A DNA stretch of 64,000 nt from CAWIUB01 sp963839175 (GTDB lineage Bacteria > Actinomycetota > Actinomycetes > Mycobacteriales > Jatrophihabitantaceae), in contig CAWIUB010000026.1 in the NCBI GenBank assembly GCA_963839175.1, forward strand, positions 14,621 through 78,620, in the 5' to 3' direction. Below, piece by piece: positions 27,614 through 39,159 of the stretch; positions within the stretch are counted from its first letter, which is position 1, and the number at the start of each line of letters is the position of its first letter. The translations under genes and the position numbers were made by a program. The notes beneath the pieces were generated by a model, which searched no databases, was not told the DNA's origin, and saw only the letters and a list, made by a program, of their open reading frames with translations.

Positions 27614-27744
27614 CCGGACCGACGCCCCCACCACCGTCGCCGCACCCTCGACTCCAATCCACCCACCACCCCACACCGTCAGCGTCACCACGGCGCCATC
27701 TGTCACACCGCCCTTTGGCGACATGCGGGCAGATTTCAGGAACT

Positions 27745-28362
27745 CTACGGCGACCGGGCGGTGCCGAGGGAGATGGCACCCTCGAACTTCGGCGTGTGCT
27801 GCTCGTAGAAGACGTCGAGTTCGGTGATGCTGAAGCCCGCGGTGGTCAGCAGGTCGACGATCGGCCGGGTGAGGTGGCAGCCGCCGAACAGTCGCTTCTG
27901 CACCGGCTCGAGGCGTCGTTGCCAGCGGCGCACCCCCTCGTCCGGGGCCAGCCCGTGCTCGAGGAAGCGCAGGGCCCCGCCGGGTTTCAGGACCCGCCGG
28001 ATCTCCCCCAGCGCCGCGACGACGTCCGGGATGGTGCACAGCGTCCAGGTCGAGAGGGCGGCGTCATAGCTGTCGTCCGCGAATGGCAGCGACTGACCGT
28101 CCAGCGCCGACCGTTGTACGGGGACGCTTGTCGCCCGCAGCCGCATGGCGGCCAGCCTCCAGCCGACATCGCTGGGTTCGACGGCGGCAAGGGAGGCGAC
28201 TTCCGGCGGGTAGAAGGGGACGTTGAGCCCGGAGCCGAAGCCGATCTCGACCACGTTCCCGGCGAGACCCTCGCAGACCCGACGTCGCAGCGGTTCGATC
28301 ATCTTCCCGCCACCGGCGATGTCGACTACCCACGGGACGACCCGCTCGCCATAGAACCCCAT
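27745..28362 (-). CDS. class I SAM-dependent methyltransferase
   Basis: A 205-residue protein with the SAM-binding motif I NVVEIGFGSGLNVPFYP, acidic motif II in AAVEPSDVGW, motif III around DAALSTWTLCTIPDV and the post-motif VLKPGGALRFLEHGLAPDEG. This combination is like small phosphatidylethanolamine or ubiquinone/thiol methyltransferases of the UbiE/PmtA type. The ATG at 28362 overlaps the stop of the upstream glutamate-cysteine-ligase-like gene (TGATG), implying coupled expression. The methyl acceptor is unknown; the coupling makes a product of the ligase a candidate. Confidence 0.85.
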   Translation of the reverse strand: MGFYGERVVPWVVDIAGGGKMIEPLRRRVCEGLAGNVVEIGFGSGLNVPFYPPEVASLAAVEPSDVGWRLAAMRLRATSVPVQRSALDGQSLPFADDSYDAALSTWTLCTIPDVVAALGEIRRVLKPGGALRFLEHGLAPDEGVRRWQRRLEPVQKRLFGGCHLTRPIVDLLTTAGFSITELDVFYEQHTPKFEGAISLGTARSP

Positions 28363-29858
28363 CACGGCCCACTTGGCTGGGTGGGCCACGTGTGCACCGG
28401 CTGTCCGGTAGCGGCGCATTCGAGATACCGCTCGAACATTGCGGCGCCGGCTGCTTCCCCTTCCAAGCGCCGCTCGGCCGCGGCTAGCATGGTGCGTTGC
28501 CACACCGCGCCGGTCTGCCCAGCGGCCACCCGGGATGCGATGACACCGAGCAGGTCGTCGGCCTCCGTTGCCGCCACCCCGGCGCGCACGAGCGCCTCCC
28601 GGGCGGGCGGCAACAGCTCGGGCACCAGGTCGGCGGCCCGTACCGTGCGGACCTGACTTCGCCGCCCGAACGGCCAGCTCAGCTCGGCAGCCAAGCCGTG
28701 CTGCGCGGCCCGGTAGAAGTTATGGTCGGCGCGCTCGAACGACAGCAGGTACGTCCACCGCTGATCCTGCTCGGCAAGCCACAGCGTGAGCCCGAGGAGG
28801 AACGCGGCATTCGCGAGCATGTCGATCAGGGTCGGGCCAGCCGGCAGCGCACGCATCTCGATGCGCAGATGGCCACCCGCGGTCGGATCGTAAATGGCCC
28901 GGTTCCAGCGCCATACCGTCCCCTGGTGCAGCCGCAGTTCCTCCAGAGGCGGTGCATGCCACTGGTCGCCGACGTCAAGCGGCTCACCGTCGCCGAGTAC
29001 GGGCAGCAGCGGCTGGTGCAGCCGCACGCTCTCTGCGAACAGCTGCAGCGGCCCGCCCCGCAGCCACCCCGTCCCGAACGCCACACGAGCCAGCTGACGA
29101 TGCGGTTCCCGCCCGTCGCGGTCGTCGATCGACTGCTTGCACAAGGCGATCCGTGTCTCTTCCCACAGCCTGTGGCCCAGAAAGGTGGGCGAGTTACCGG
29201 CCACCGCCAGCACCGGTGCGGTCGCCAGCTGGACGGCGTTGAAGGTGCGCATGAAGTCGGCCGGGTCTACCCGCAGATGGACCTGGAATGAGGTATTCGC
29301 TCCTTCCACCGCCACGTCGTCGGTTGCCAACTGCAGCGGGTCCGCGCCGTCGATCGTGATCCGAAAGGCGTCGTCGTGCCGCAGGTGGCGCAGGCCGGAG
29401 TTCAGCGCCCGATATCGCGGCGCGTCGGTGAGCACATCGAGATGCAGATCGGACCGTCGTAACGTGGGCAGAATTCCGACGAGAGCCAGCCGCCCGCCAT
29501 ACTCGTCGGCGGCGGCCGCGACACGCTCGAGGATCATGCGCAGCTCGCTACCCAGCGCAGCGAATGGATGCCCGGCAAGCAGCGTCGGGGACGCGTTCAG
29601 CTCGAGGTTGAAGCGATCGAGCTCGACGGTGACGCGTGGATCCGCGGCCGCGGCGCGCACCATCTGGTTGCGCGGCAGTGGCCGCGTCGCGCCATCAATC
29701 AGGGACAGTTCGAGCTCGGCACCGACCGTGGCAGGGCCTACCCCGAAGCCCGGCCGTTCGAGCAGATCGCCGAGTACCAGCAGGCACTGCTGTAGCCGCT
29801 CCCGGAAAGGCGCGTAATCGGGCTCATCGAACGCGTCCCGGTCGATCCGTTTCCCCAT
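28362..29858 (-). CDS. glutamate-cysteine ligase-like (GCS2) protein
   Basis: A 498-residue carboxylate-amine ligase of the GCS2 family (PF04107), which joins an amino acid to the gamma-carboxylate of glutamate using ATP. Visible motifs are VGAELELSLIDG (metal/ATP glutamates), RFNLELNASPTLLAGHPF, ANTSFQVHLRVDPADFM, VAGNSPTFLGHRLWEETR and HLRIEMRALPAGPTLIDMLANA. It is longer than the YbdK type (about 370) and matches a longer actinobacterial subgroup with a C-terminal helical extension. Members of GCS2 include EgtA of ergothioneine synthesis, but no egtBCD genes are adjacent, so the product is not assigned. Coupled to the downstream methyltransferase. Confidence 0.8.
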   Translation of the reverse strand: MGKRIDRDAFDEPDYAPFRERLQQCLLVLGDLLERPGFGVGPATVGAELELSLIDGATRPLPRNQMVRAAAADPRVTVELDRFNLELNASPTLLAGHPFAALGSELRMILERVAAAADEYGGRLALVGILPTLRRSDLHLDVLTDAPRYRALNSGLRHLRHDDAFRITIDGADPLQLATDDVAVEGANTSFQVHLRVDPADFMRTFNAVQLATAPVLAVAGNSPTFLGHRLWEETRIALCKQSIDDRDGREPHRQLARVAFGTGWLRGGPLQLFAESVRLHQPLLPVLGDGEPLDVGDQWHAPPLEELRLHQGTVWRWNRAIYDPTAGGHLRIEMRALPAGPTLIDMLANAAFLLGLTLWLAEQDQRWTYLLSFERADHNFYRAAQHGLAAELSWPFGRRSQVRTVRAADLVPELLPPAREALVRAGVAATEADDLLGVIASRVAAGQTGAVWQRTMLAAAERRLEGEAAGAAMFERYLECAATGQPVHTWPTQPSGP

Positions 29859-29903
29859 CGCCTCCCACCGTGAGCCAGCATGCGCCCGCCAACCGCGCCG
29901 CCG

Positions 29904-30329
29904 CTACGCCGACGGCGCTCCGCCGGGGGCAACGATGCGTCGTCCGGTCAGCGCAGCGGGCAGGATCCGGATGTAGCGGCTCTTGGCGCCCGGCCCCCAT
30001 GGGGTCAATGGCAGCTTCCGCACCCGAGCCAGGTCATCCCGATCGGTGATCTCGGTGGCCTCCCCTCGGATCACCACGCTCCAGCCGGTGCGGGTGGCCT
30101 TATCAACCCCGTCGACCTCGAACCCGACCTGCCCGCCGCGCACCGCCACGTCCAGCTTGGACCCCTGGTCGGTACGAAATAGCACGGTATGCCGGTCCAT
30201 GACGTAGTTGACCGGGAGTGCGACCGGCCCCCGGTCATCGACCAGCACGACCCTGCCCACGTGCTGGCCGGCCAGCAGACCGAAGCACTCGGATTTCGTC
30301 AGTGCTTTCCAATAACGGCCCTCGTCCAC
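29904..30329 (-). CDS. pyridoxamine 5'-phosphate oxidase family flavoprotein
   Basis: A 141-residue split-barrel FMN-binding protein resembling NimA and related actinobacterial proteins: CFGLLAGQHVGRVVLVDDRG, PVALPVNYVMDRHTVLFRTD, then GSKLDVAVRGGQVGFEVDGV and the Trp-Ser-Val strand GWSVVIRGEATEITD. The C-terminus has the common RYIRILPAALTGRRI. It may bind FMN or F420 and act in redox or detoxification. It is 45 bases downstream of the GCS2 gene start region but read in the same direction towards it, so a shared transcript is possible. Confidence 0.8.
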   Translation of the reverse strand: MDEGRYWKALTKSECFGLLAGQHVGRVVLVDDRGPVALPVNYVMDRHTVLFRTDQGSKLDVAVRGGQVGFEVDGVDKATRTGWSVVIRGEATEITDRDDLARVRKLPLTPWGPGAKSRYIRILPAALTGRRIVAPGGAPSA

Positions 30330-30641
30330 GGCCCCAACTCTCCTCTTGCCCGGCAGCCACTGACAGCCGCGGGTCTCGCCAGCCCCTCGGGCGACCGCCT
30401 GCCGTCGGGGCCTGGCACCGCATCCGGCACGGCTGGATTGACAGGTCGCCTCTCATGATGCCGTGCCTGCCTCGTGCTGTTGACAACTACGAGCATCGTC
30501 CGCCCCGCGCGGCCAAGCGCGGGTCCAACGGCCTGATCTAGCCGGGACGGTTGACCTGTCCTGATCTTCAGGTCTCGATGGAGTCGTCTCATTGCGGGTA
30601 GGTTCTGCGACGCCAAGTCGGCGAGGACAGGAGGCACCGAT
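30330..30641. other. 312-base divergent spacer, nothing recognised
   Basis: Between the divergently read PPOX-family gene and the hydrolase gene. No gene, RNA or repeat is supported; promoters for both genes should lie here. AGGAGG precedes the hydrolase start. Confidence 0.4.
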
Positions 30642-31442
30642 ATGGACCAGCCCCGCACACCGGTCGTGTTCGTCCACGGCCTGTGGCTGCACGCGGATTC
30701 GTGGGGCGCCTGGGTCGACCTGTTCCGCGAGCGGGGGTACGAGCCAGTCGCGCCCGGCTGGCCGGGCGACTCGCAGACCGTGCACGAGACCCGGGAGCAC
30801 CCGGACCGGGTCGCCAACCAGGGCATCGACGCGGTCACCGACCACTTCGCGCAGATCATCGACGCGCTGCCCGCAAAACCGATCCTGATCGGCCATTCCT
30901 TCGGCGGTCTGATCGTGCAGAAGCTGCTCGGCCGCGATCTCGCCGCCGCCGCGGTCGCGATCGACGCGGCGCCGATCAAGGGCGTCCTTCGCCTTCCATT
31001 CTCGGCGCTGCGCGTCGCGTCCATCGCACTGCGAAACCCGGCAAACACCAAACGCGCGGTGGCGCTGACGCCCGAGCAGTTCCGGTACGGCTTCGGGAAT
31101 GCTCTGTCCGAGGAGGAATCCAGTGAGCTGTACCAGCGCTGGACGATCCCCTCGCCGGGAAAGCCGCTATTCGAAGCCGCCTTTGCCGCCGCCATGCCGA
31201 ACTCGCCGGCGAAGGTCGCCACCGGCAACGCCCAGCGCGGTCCGCTGCTGCTGATCGCCGGAGCGAAGGACCACACCGTGCCCGCCGCGATTACCCGGTC
31301 GACGTTGAAGCTCTACCAGAAGTCCGCTGCCGTCACCGACTACCGTGAGTTCGGCGGCCGCGGTCACTCCCTCGCGCTTGACCACGGCTGGCGTGAGGTC
31401 GCCGATGCCTCGCTGAATTGGTTGAAGAAGCACGGCTTGTAG
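30642..31442 (+). CDS. alpha/beta hydrolase
   Basis: A 266-residue alpha/beta-hydrolase fold protein. The oxyanion strand VVFVHGLWLHADSWGAW is followed by the nucleophile elbow LIGHSFGGLIVQKLLG with Ser in GHSFGG, a late acidic residue near AGAKDHTVP and the catalytic histidine in FGGRGHSLALDHGW. It resembles small non-heme haloperoxidase/esterase-like enzymes with a helical lid. The ATG follows AGGAGG. Convergent with the acetamidase-family gene, 15 bases away. Substrate unknown. Confidence 0.85.
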   Translation: MDQPRTPVVFVHGLWLHADSWGAWVDLFRERGYEPVAPGWPGDSQTVHETREHPDRVANQGIDAVTDHFAQIIDALPAKPILIGHSFGGLIVQKLLGRDLAAAAVAIDAAPIKGVLRLPFSALRVASIALRNPANTKRAVALTPEQFRYGFGNALSEEESSELYQRWTIPSPGKPLFEAAFAAAMPNSPAKVATGNAQRGPLLLIAGAKDHTVPAAITRSTLKLYQKSAAVTDYREFGGRGHSLALDHGWREVADASLNWLKKHGL

Positions 31443-31457
31443 GAGCGCGACCCGCGT

Positions 31458-32366
31458 TCAGCCGAGGACGCTCGAGGGCAAGTGCAGGCTGACCACCCAG
31501 TTCGGAGCGTCCACGATCTCACTGATGACGAGGTCTGCGGCGACGCTGCACAGCACGTAGGCATGCGCCGGTAACAGGCCGGTGCGCCGGGTTATCTCGT
31601 CGATGAGGCTGCGGGTGGCGTCTCGGGCGGCGGTCATCAGGTCCGGCCCGATTCCGGTTGCAGCGAGTGCTGGTCCGCTGCGCTGGCTGCTGGCTGCGGT
31701 CTCCAGGACCGGTGCTGGCGGCGCGGCCCCTGGCAGCACGCCAACCTGCAGCACGGCCCGGGCCGACGTCTCCACACCGGTCCCGCAGACCTCACCGTCA
31801 CCCATCGCCGCGTGCGCGTCGCCCACGCTCAGCAATGCCCCGTCGACGCCAACGGGCAGCCGGATGCTGGCGCCGGCCGTGAGGTGGCGAATGTCGGTGT
31901 TGCCGCCGTAGCGGGACGGCGGCAGCAACGGGTGAGCGCCCGGCTCGGGCAGGGCGACACCCAGGGTCCCGATCATCGCGCCAGCCGGGATCCGCGGCCC
32001 GAAACCGAGCTGGACCCAACCTGCTTCGGTACGGGAGTGGACGAGCTCCGGGTTTGGGAAATCGTCGGCGAGCAGCCCGAATCCGGGGATGACCGCGGAC
32101 CAGCCCCAGCTGTCGACGGTCAGTTCGACGATCCGCACGACCAGCGCGTCGCCCAGCCGGGCGCCAACGACGCGCACCGGGCCGGTGACCGGATTGACCC
32201 GGCTGAAGTCCAGGCCGGGGACGTCATCCGCGGTTGACGTTGCGCAGAGCTGGCCGCCGGAAGCGTCCAGCAGGTCAACCTCGACCGGGTCGCCCGGCGC
32301 GACCTCGGCTACCGGCTCGATCGAGTTGTCCCAGGCGAGGTGGACGTGTTCGGTACCGATGCGCAT
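31458..32366 (-). CDS. acetamidase/formamidase family protein
   Basis: A 302-residue metal-dependent amidase of the acetamidase/formamidase family (PF03069), expected to hydrolyse formamide, acetamide or a similar small amide. Family features are HLAWDNSIEPVAEVAPGDPV, VNPVTGPVRVVGARLGDAL, the metal-binding segment TAGASIRLPVGVDGALLSVG followed by DAHAAMGDGEVCGTGVET, and LLPAHAYVLCSVAADLVISE. Complete length. Divergent from def with 69 bases between start codons. Confidence 0.87.
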   Translation of the reverse strand: MRIGTEHVHLAWDNSIEPVAEVAPGDPVEVDLLDASGGQLCATSTADDVPGLDFSRVNPVTGPVRVVGARLGDALVVRIVELTVDSWGWSAVIPGFGLLADDFPNPELVHSRTEAGWVQLGFGPRIPAGAMIGTLGVALPEPGAHPLLPPSRYGGNTDIRHLTAGASIRLPVGVDGALLSVGDAHAAMGDGEVCGTGVETSARAVLQVGVLPGAAPPAPVLETAASSQRSGPALAATGIGPDLMTAARDATRSLIDEITRRTGLLPAHAYVLCSVAADLVISEIVDAPNWVVSLHLPSSVLG

Positions 32367-32435
32367 CAGCTGCTCCCCGATAGGGACCCGACAACGGTGC
32401 TGCCACCATCCTGGCCCCTATTAGTCTCGACTCTC

Positions 32436-32954
32436 ATGTCAGGGACTGCTCGGAAGATCGTCGTTGTTGGCGATCCGGTGTTGTCCACGCCGTGCCGGCC
32501 GGTCGAGTCCTTCGATGCCTCGCTCACCGAACTCATTGACGACATGTTCGCGTCGATGCACCTTGCCGAGGGCGTCGGGCTGGCGGCCCCGCAGATCGGC
32601 GTCAGCCTGGCGGTCTTCGTATACGACTGCGTCGACGCCGACGGCGAGCGGCACGTGGGCCACCTGGTCAATCCGCAGATCGTCTCGACCGCGGGACCGC
32701 TCGACTACGGGGACGAGGGCTGCCTGTCGGTGCCCGGGCCGTATCACGAGCTGTCCCGTCCGTCGGTGGCCACGGTTCGGGGTGTCGACAAGGCGGGCGA
32801 GTCGGTGGAGATCACCGGCACCGGCTTCCTCGCCCGCTGCCTGATCCACGAGACCGAGCACCTGGCCGGCGTCTTGTACATCGATCACCTGCCGCGTAAT
32901 CGGCGCCGTCGCGTGCTGCGCGAGATGGCGCCGTTCGACTGGAACGCGGTCTAA
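32436..32954 (+). CDS. def: peptide deformylase
   Basis: A 172-residue metalloenzyme that removes the formyl group from the initiator methionine of nascent proteins. All three motifs are seen: GVGLAAPQIGVSL (motif 1), DEGCLSVPGPYHEL (motif 2, with metal-binding Cys) and CLIHETEHLAGVLYIDHL (motif 3, HExxH; the usual Asp of HExDH is Glu). The start at 32436 is placed by the conserved N-terminal ARKIVVVGDPVL. A 48-base palindromic element begins four bases after the stop. Confidence 0.93.
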   Translation: MSGTARKIVVVGDPVLSTPCRPVESFDASLTELIDDMFASMHLAEGVGLAAPQIGVSLAVFVYDCVDADGERHVGHLVNPQIVSTAGPLDYGDEGCLSVPGPYHELSRPSVATVRGVDKAGESVEITGTGFLARCLIHETEHLAGVLYIDHLPRNRRRRVLREMAPFDWNAV

Positions 32955-32958
32955 CCCT

Positions 32959-33006
32959 CGATTGCGCAACGCTTGGCCGTCTCAGGCAGCCAGAAGTTGC
33001 ACGATC
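32959..33006. repeat. palindromic element, copy A
   Basis: About 48 bases of imperfect inverted repeat: GATTGCGCAAC at one end and GTTGCACGATC at the other, with a centre around TTGGCCGTCTCAGGCAGCCAG. It begins four bases after the def stop and contains the last codons and stop of the decayed DUF559 frame on the other strand. Related copies are at 33728-33776 and 39334-39383. A strong RNA hairpin is expected from either strand, so it could terminate both transcripts. Confidence 0.8.
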
Positions 33007-33738
33007 CGGGAGAGAACGCGGTCTGGACGCTCGGTGAACATCTTCCAGGTGAACCGGAGCACTCGCCAACCGCGCAGCACGATCTCGTTCTGTCGGAGCC
33101 GATCCTCCTCGAAGCGATCAGCGTGATGGCGGCGTCCGTCAACCGACGAGCCCGGCCCGCCGGAGGATCGCGTGCAACTTGCGCTCCGACTCGGCATGGG
33201 CACCTGGCTCGATCGCCGCGAGGAGCAGTCGCAGCTGGGAGTTGCCTGTCCGACCGGGCCCGTCTCGAATTGCCTTCGTCAGCGACCCCTCGTCGAGCCA
33301 GCCTTGCTGGAGGGCGCGATCGAGCAGGTCACGCGCCGCGCAGCGGCGCTCGGTGCGAAGCAGATCGACGACTGTGCGCTCGCGGTCGGTGATCGGCAGC
33401 CCGTCGTACGAGATTGCCTCTAGCCTTCCGAGCAGCACCCGGTGCAGCCGCACGCCGCTCACCGGCTTGCGATAGCGGCGATCAGCCACGGTGACATGGA
33501 TTATCTGGGTCGACTCGATCGGCAATCGCCACAGCCTCGCCGCGGAGCGGTGGCTGATCACACCGCCAGCCGACCGGAGCGCGACCGCCCAGAGCATTTG
33601 GCTCCTGGATCCTGGGACCGGACGCGGTGCGTACACGCGCGGGAGCACCTCGACGAGCTCCCGCCGCGCCACAAGGCCGTCGATCCGAGGTGGCGAGACG
33701 CCACACTGGGTAAGCCCGCCACCTGCCCGATTGTGCAA
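32982..33738 (-). pseudogene. AbiEi/DUF559-type protein, decayed
   Basis: The N-terminal two thirds (from about 33738) match the AbiEi-like winged-helix antitoxin and adjoining region: CGVSPPRIDGLVARRELVEV, LPRVYAPR, AGGVISHRSAARLWRLP, and SYDGLPITDRERTVVDLLRT. The frame stops at 33139 after LHAILRRAGLVG. The end of a DUF559 (Vsr/Mrr-like endonuclease) domain follows in another frame: VDGRRHHADRFEEDRLRQN and ERPDRVLSRIVQLLAA, ending at 32982. The strands that carry the catalytic acidic residues are missing between them. The 5' end also lacks the usual first 10-15 residues and starts at a TTG inside palindromic copy B. Both ends are thus made of the palindromic element. Confidence 0.8.
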
Positions 33739-33776
33739 CCCTTGGCCGCCTCAGACGGCCAGAAGTTGCACAATCG
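33728..33776. repeat. palindromic element, copy B
   Basis: The best-conserved copy: GATTGTGCAAC at one end and GTTGCACAATC at the other, a nearly perfect 11-base arm pair, plus inner arms TTGGCCGCC and GGCCAGAA. It lies three bases after the asd stop codon and covers the 5' end of the AbiEi/DUF559 pseudogene. As RNA it would form a long hairpin suited to ending the ask-asd transcript. Confidence 0.85.
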
Positions 33777-33779
33777 CGA

Positions 33780-36058
<2,279 letters not shown>

Positions 36059-36160
36059 AAGTGACCTTTTCCTGGCAGGGCGGCGGCGACCGCTCTCAGG
36101 ATACCGGCCGACCACGAGCGACTTTGCCACTCCGAATCTGCCGAGCAACCACCGGAAGGT

Positions 36161-37489
36161 TCAGGCGGCGGACGCGAACGCGCCTTCGAGGATGTCCAGC
36201 CCCTCGATCAACAGTTCGTTGCCGATGACCAGCGGAGGCAAGAATCGCAGGACGTTGCCGAACGTACCCGCGGTTAGCGTGATCAACCCCTCCCGATGGC
36301 AAGCCGCCGACACGGCCGAGGTCGCCGCAACATTCGGGATCAGCGAATCCGGCTCAACGAGTTCCATGGCCAGCATCGCGCCGCGTCCCCGGACGTCGCC
36401 GATGACCTCGTACTTGTCGGCCAGCGCCCGCAGCCGGGGCAGCATCACCGACTCGATCCGGCGGGCTGCGGCACATAGGTCGTCCGCACGCATTGTCTCG
36501 ATAGCCCCGAGCGCCGCCGCGCAAGCGACCGGGTTACCGCCGTACGTGCCACCCAGCCCCCCCACGTGCACGGCATCCATGATCTCGGCACGTCCGGTGA
36601 CGGCGGCGAGTGGCATACCCCCGGCAATGCCCTTGGCTGTCGTGATCAGATCCGGCGCGACGCCCTCGAAGGAGCACGCGAACCAGTCACCGGTCCGGCA
36701 GAAGCCCGTCTGGATCTCATCGGCGATGAAGACGATGCCGTTGTCGGCGCACCACCGCGCTACGGCGGCGACGAAGCCAAACGGCGGGACGACGAACCCG
36801 CCCTCGCCCTGGATCGGCTCCAGGATCACCGCCGCGGTGTTCGACGCGCCGACTTGTGTGCGGACCTGCGACACGAACACCTCGAATGCCTCGTCCACGC
36901 AACGCGATGCGCCGCCGGGCCAGCGGAACGGATAGGCCATCGGCACCCGGTAGATCTCGCCGGCGAACGGCCCGAAGCGGTGCTTGTACGGCATGTTCTT
37001 GGCGGTCAGCGCCATCGCGAGGTTGGTCCTGCCGTGGTAGGCGTGGTCGAACGCGACAACGGCCTGGCGACCGGTGTAGTGCCGGGCGATCTTGACGGCG
37101 TTCTCGACGGCCTCGGCGCCGGAGTTGAACAACGCCGAGCGCTTCTCGTGCGTGCCGGGCGTCAGCTCGTTGAGCTGCTCGCACACCGCGACGTACTCGT
37201 CGTACGGCGTGACCATGAAGCACGTGTGGGTGAAGTCCGCAACCTGCTCCCGCACCTTGGAAACGACGCGTGGGGCGGCGTTCCCGACCGAGACGACCGC
37301 GATACCTGAGCCGAAGTCGATCAGCCGGTTGCCGTCGACGTCGACGACGATGCCGCCGCCCGCTCGCTCCACATAGACAGGCAGGGTCGTGCCGACCCCC
37401 GCTGCTACCGCAGCCGTCTTGCGGGCGTGCAGCGCAACCGACTTCGGGCCGGGAATCGCCGTCTGTACAAGACGTTTCTGCTCGATCAC
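36161..37489 (-). CDS. gabT: 4-aminobutyrate aminotransferase
   Basis: A 442-residue PLP-dependent class III aminotransferase that moves the amino group of 4-aminobutyrate to 2-oxoglutarate, giving succinate semialdehyde. It shows ALFNSGAEAVENAVKIAR, VAFDHAYHGRTNLAMALTAK, the VFIADEIQTGFCRTG aspartate region and the PLP lysine in DLITTAKGIAGGMPLAAVTG, with the late GGTYGGNPVACAAALG. The start overlaps the stop of the small carrier gene by four bases. Together with the aldehyde dehydrogenase upstream this makes a putrescine/GABA breakdown operon. Confidence 0.9.
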   Translation of the reverse strand: MIEQKRLVQTAIPGPKSVALHARKTAAVAAGVGTTLPVYVERAGGGIVVDVDGNRLIDFGSGIAVVSVGNAAPRVVSKVREQVADFTHTCFMVTPYDEYVAVCEQLNELTPGTHEKRSALFNSGAEAVENAVKIARHYTGRQAVVAFDHAYHGRTNLAMALTAKNMPYKHRFGPFAGEIYRVPMAYPFRWPGGASRCVDEAFEVFVSQVRTQVGASNTAAVILEPIQGEGGFVVPPFGFVAAVARWCADNGIVFIADEIQTGFCRTGDWFACSFEGVAPDLITTAKGIAGGMPLAAVTGRAEIMDAVHVGGLGGTYGGNPVACAAALGAIETMRADDLCAAARRIESVMLPRLRALADKYEVIGDVRGRGAMLAMELVEPDSLIPNVAATSAVSAACHREGLITLTAGTFGNVLRFLPPLVIGNELLIEGLDILEGAFASAA

Positions 37490-37716
37490 GATGCGCCTCC
37501 GGTCTCGATCACGACGATCACGTCGCCCTCGCTGATCACGTCACCCTCGCGCACGGCCACCTCGACCACCATCCCGCCGACCTCGGCGAGGACCGGGATC
37601 TCCATCTTCATTGACTCAAGGATCACCAAGGTGTGCGTCGGGGTCACCGGATCGCCGATTTGCACCTGCACCTGCGCGACATTTCCGACCAGCTCTGCCG
37701 CGACGGTGAACTTCAT
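37486..37716 (-). CDS. small biotinyl/lipoyl carrier domain protein (TB7.3-like)
   Basis: A 76-residue free-standing biotinyl-domain protein with the biotin attachment signature VILESMKMEIPVLAE, the lysine being in the MKM motif, and the symmetrical beta strands on each side (GDPVTPTHTL and EGDVISEGDVIVVIE). It closely resembles the mycobacterial biotinylated protein TB7.3 in size and sequence. It lies between the aldehyde dehydrogenase and gabT, nine bases from the former and overlapping the latter by four. No carboxylase or transcarboxylase gene is nearby, so its partner enzyme is unknown. Confidence 0.85.
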   Translation of the reverse strand: MKFTVAAELVGNVAQVQVQIGDPVTPTHTLVILESMKMEIPVLAEVGGMVVEVAVREGDVISEGDVIVVIETGGAS

Positions 37717-37725
37717 ACGGCGATC

Positions 37726-39159
37726 TTAGAAGTCGATGTTGTGCATGACGTGCTTAATGCGGGTGTAGTCCTCCAGGCCGTACACCGACAGATCCTTGCC
37801 ATAGCCGGAGTGCTTGAAACCGCCGTGCGGCATCTCGGCCACCAGCGGGATGTGCGCGTTGACCCACACGCAACCGAAATCGAGCCGTCTCGACACCCGC
37901 ATCGCCCGGCCGTGATCGCGCGTCCAGACCGAGGCCGCCAGCCCGTACTCCACGTCGTTGGCCCAACGCACCGCCTCGTTCTCGTCGGCGAAGCGCTGCA
38001 CGGTGATCACCGGCCCGAAGATCTCGTGCTGAATCGCTTCGTCGTCCTGATGCAGACCGGCGACGATGGTCGGCTGCCAGAAGTAGCCGTGCTCGCCCTC
38101 CTGCGAGCCGCCGGTGAGCACGCGCGCGTGGTCGGGCAGCCGCGACAGCATGCCGCCGACGCGGTCCAGCTGGGCGGCGTTGTTCAGGGGCCCATACAGC
38201 ACGTCCGGGTCGGACGGCGGGCCTGTTCGGGTGCCGCGGGCCTGTTCGGCCAGCGCGTCGGCGAATTCGTCGGCGACCTTGGGCGCCACCAGCACTCGGG
38301 TTGCGGCAGTGCAGTCCTGGCCGGCGTTGAAGTAGCCGGCGACCGCGACGCCCTCTGCGGTGGCCTCGATGTCGGCATCGTCGAAGACGATCACAGGGGC
38401 CTTGCCGCCCAGTTCCAGGTGGACGCGCTTGAGATCGCTGGCGGCGGACGCTGCCACCTCGGCACCGGCCCGGGTTGAGCCGGTGATCGACACCATCGCA
38501 GGCGTCTTGTGGGCGACCAAGGCCCTACCGGTGTCGCGGTCACCGCAGACGACGTTCAGCACGCCGGGTGGCAGGAACTCGGCAGCAACCTGGGCCATGA
38601 ACACGCTGGACACCGGGGTCGTGTCGCTGGGCTTCAGCACCACCGCGTTGCCCGCCGCGATCGCCGGCGCGAACTTCCACACCGCCATCATCATCGGGTA
38701 ATTCCACGGCGTCACCTGCCCGACGACGCCGACCGGTTCGCGCCGGATATAGGACGTGTGGCCGGCCATGTATTCCCCCGCACTGCGTCCTTCGAGCAGC
38801 CGCGCGGCACCCGCGAAGAACCGGATCTGATCGATCATCGGGGGGATCTCTTCGTCCATGGTCAACTGGACCGGCTTGCCGGTGTTCTGCGACTCGATCG
38901 CCACGAGCTGCTCGGCGCGCGACTCGAGCGCGTCGGCAAACTTCAGCAGTGCCCTCTGACGCTCGCTCGGAGTGCTGTCGTGCCATGTGTCGAACGCATC
39001 AGCCGCCGCCCGGTATGCCTGGTCGAGGTCCTCCGGGCCGCTGATCGGAGCCGTTCCGAAGACCTCGCCGGTTGACGGGTCGATCAAGTCGGCCCGCCGC
39101 CCGTCGACCGCGTCGACCGGCTCGCCGTTGATGAAGTTCCGCACTGTCGTATCGGCCAT
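37726..39159 (-). CDS. aldehyde dehydrogenase, probable gamma-aminobutyraldehyde dehydrogenase
   Basis: A 477-residue NAD+-dependent aldehyde dehydrogenase. It has [20 protein letters not shown], the cofactor-binding FTGSTR-like [20 protein letters not shown], the general base Glu in [13 protein letters not shown] and the nucleophile Cys in [14 protein letters not shown]. The sequence pattern around [20 protein letters not shown] is that of the PatD/PuuC-type aminobutyraldehyde group, and the neighbouring gabT fits: it would make 4-aminobutyrate that GabT then uses. The ATG at 39159 follows GGAGG; an upstream open frame lacks homology. Confidence 0.87.
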   Translation of the reverse strand: MADTTVRNFINGEPVDAVDGRRADLIDPSTGEVFGTAPISGPEDLDQAYRAAADAFDTWHDSTPSERQRALLKFADALESRAEQLVAIESQNTGKPVQLTMDEEIPPMIDQIRFFAGAARLLEGRSAGEYMAGHTSYIRREPVGVVGQVTPWNYPMMMAVWKFAPAIAAGNAVVLKPSDTTPVSSVFMAQVAAEFLPPGVLNVVCGDRDTGRALVAHKTPAMVSITGSTRAGAEVAASAASDLKRVHLELGGKAPVIVFDDADIEATAEGVAVAGYFNAGQDCTAATRVLVAPKVADEFADALAEQARGTRTGPPSDPDVLYGPLNNAAQLDRVGGMLSRLPDHARVLTGGSQEGEHGYFWQPTIVAGLHQDDEAIQHEIFGPVITVQRFADENEAVRWANDVEYGLAASVWTRDHGRAMRVSRRLDFGCVWVNAHIPLVAEMPHGGFKHSGYGKDLSVYGLEDYTRIKHVMHNIDF

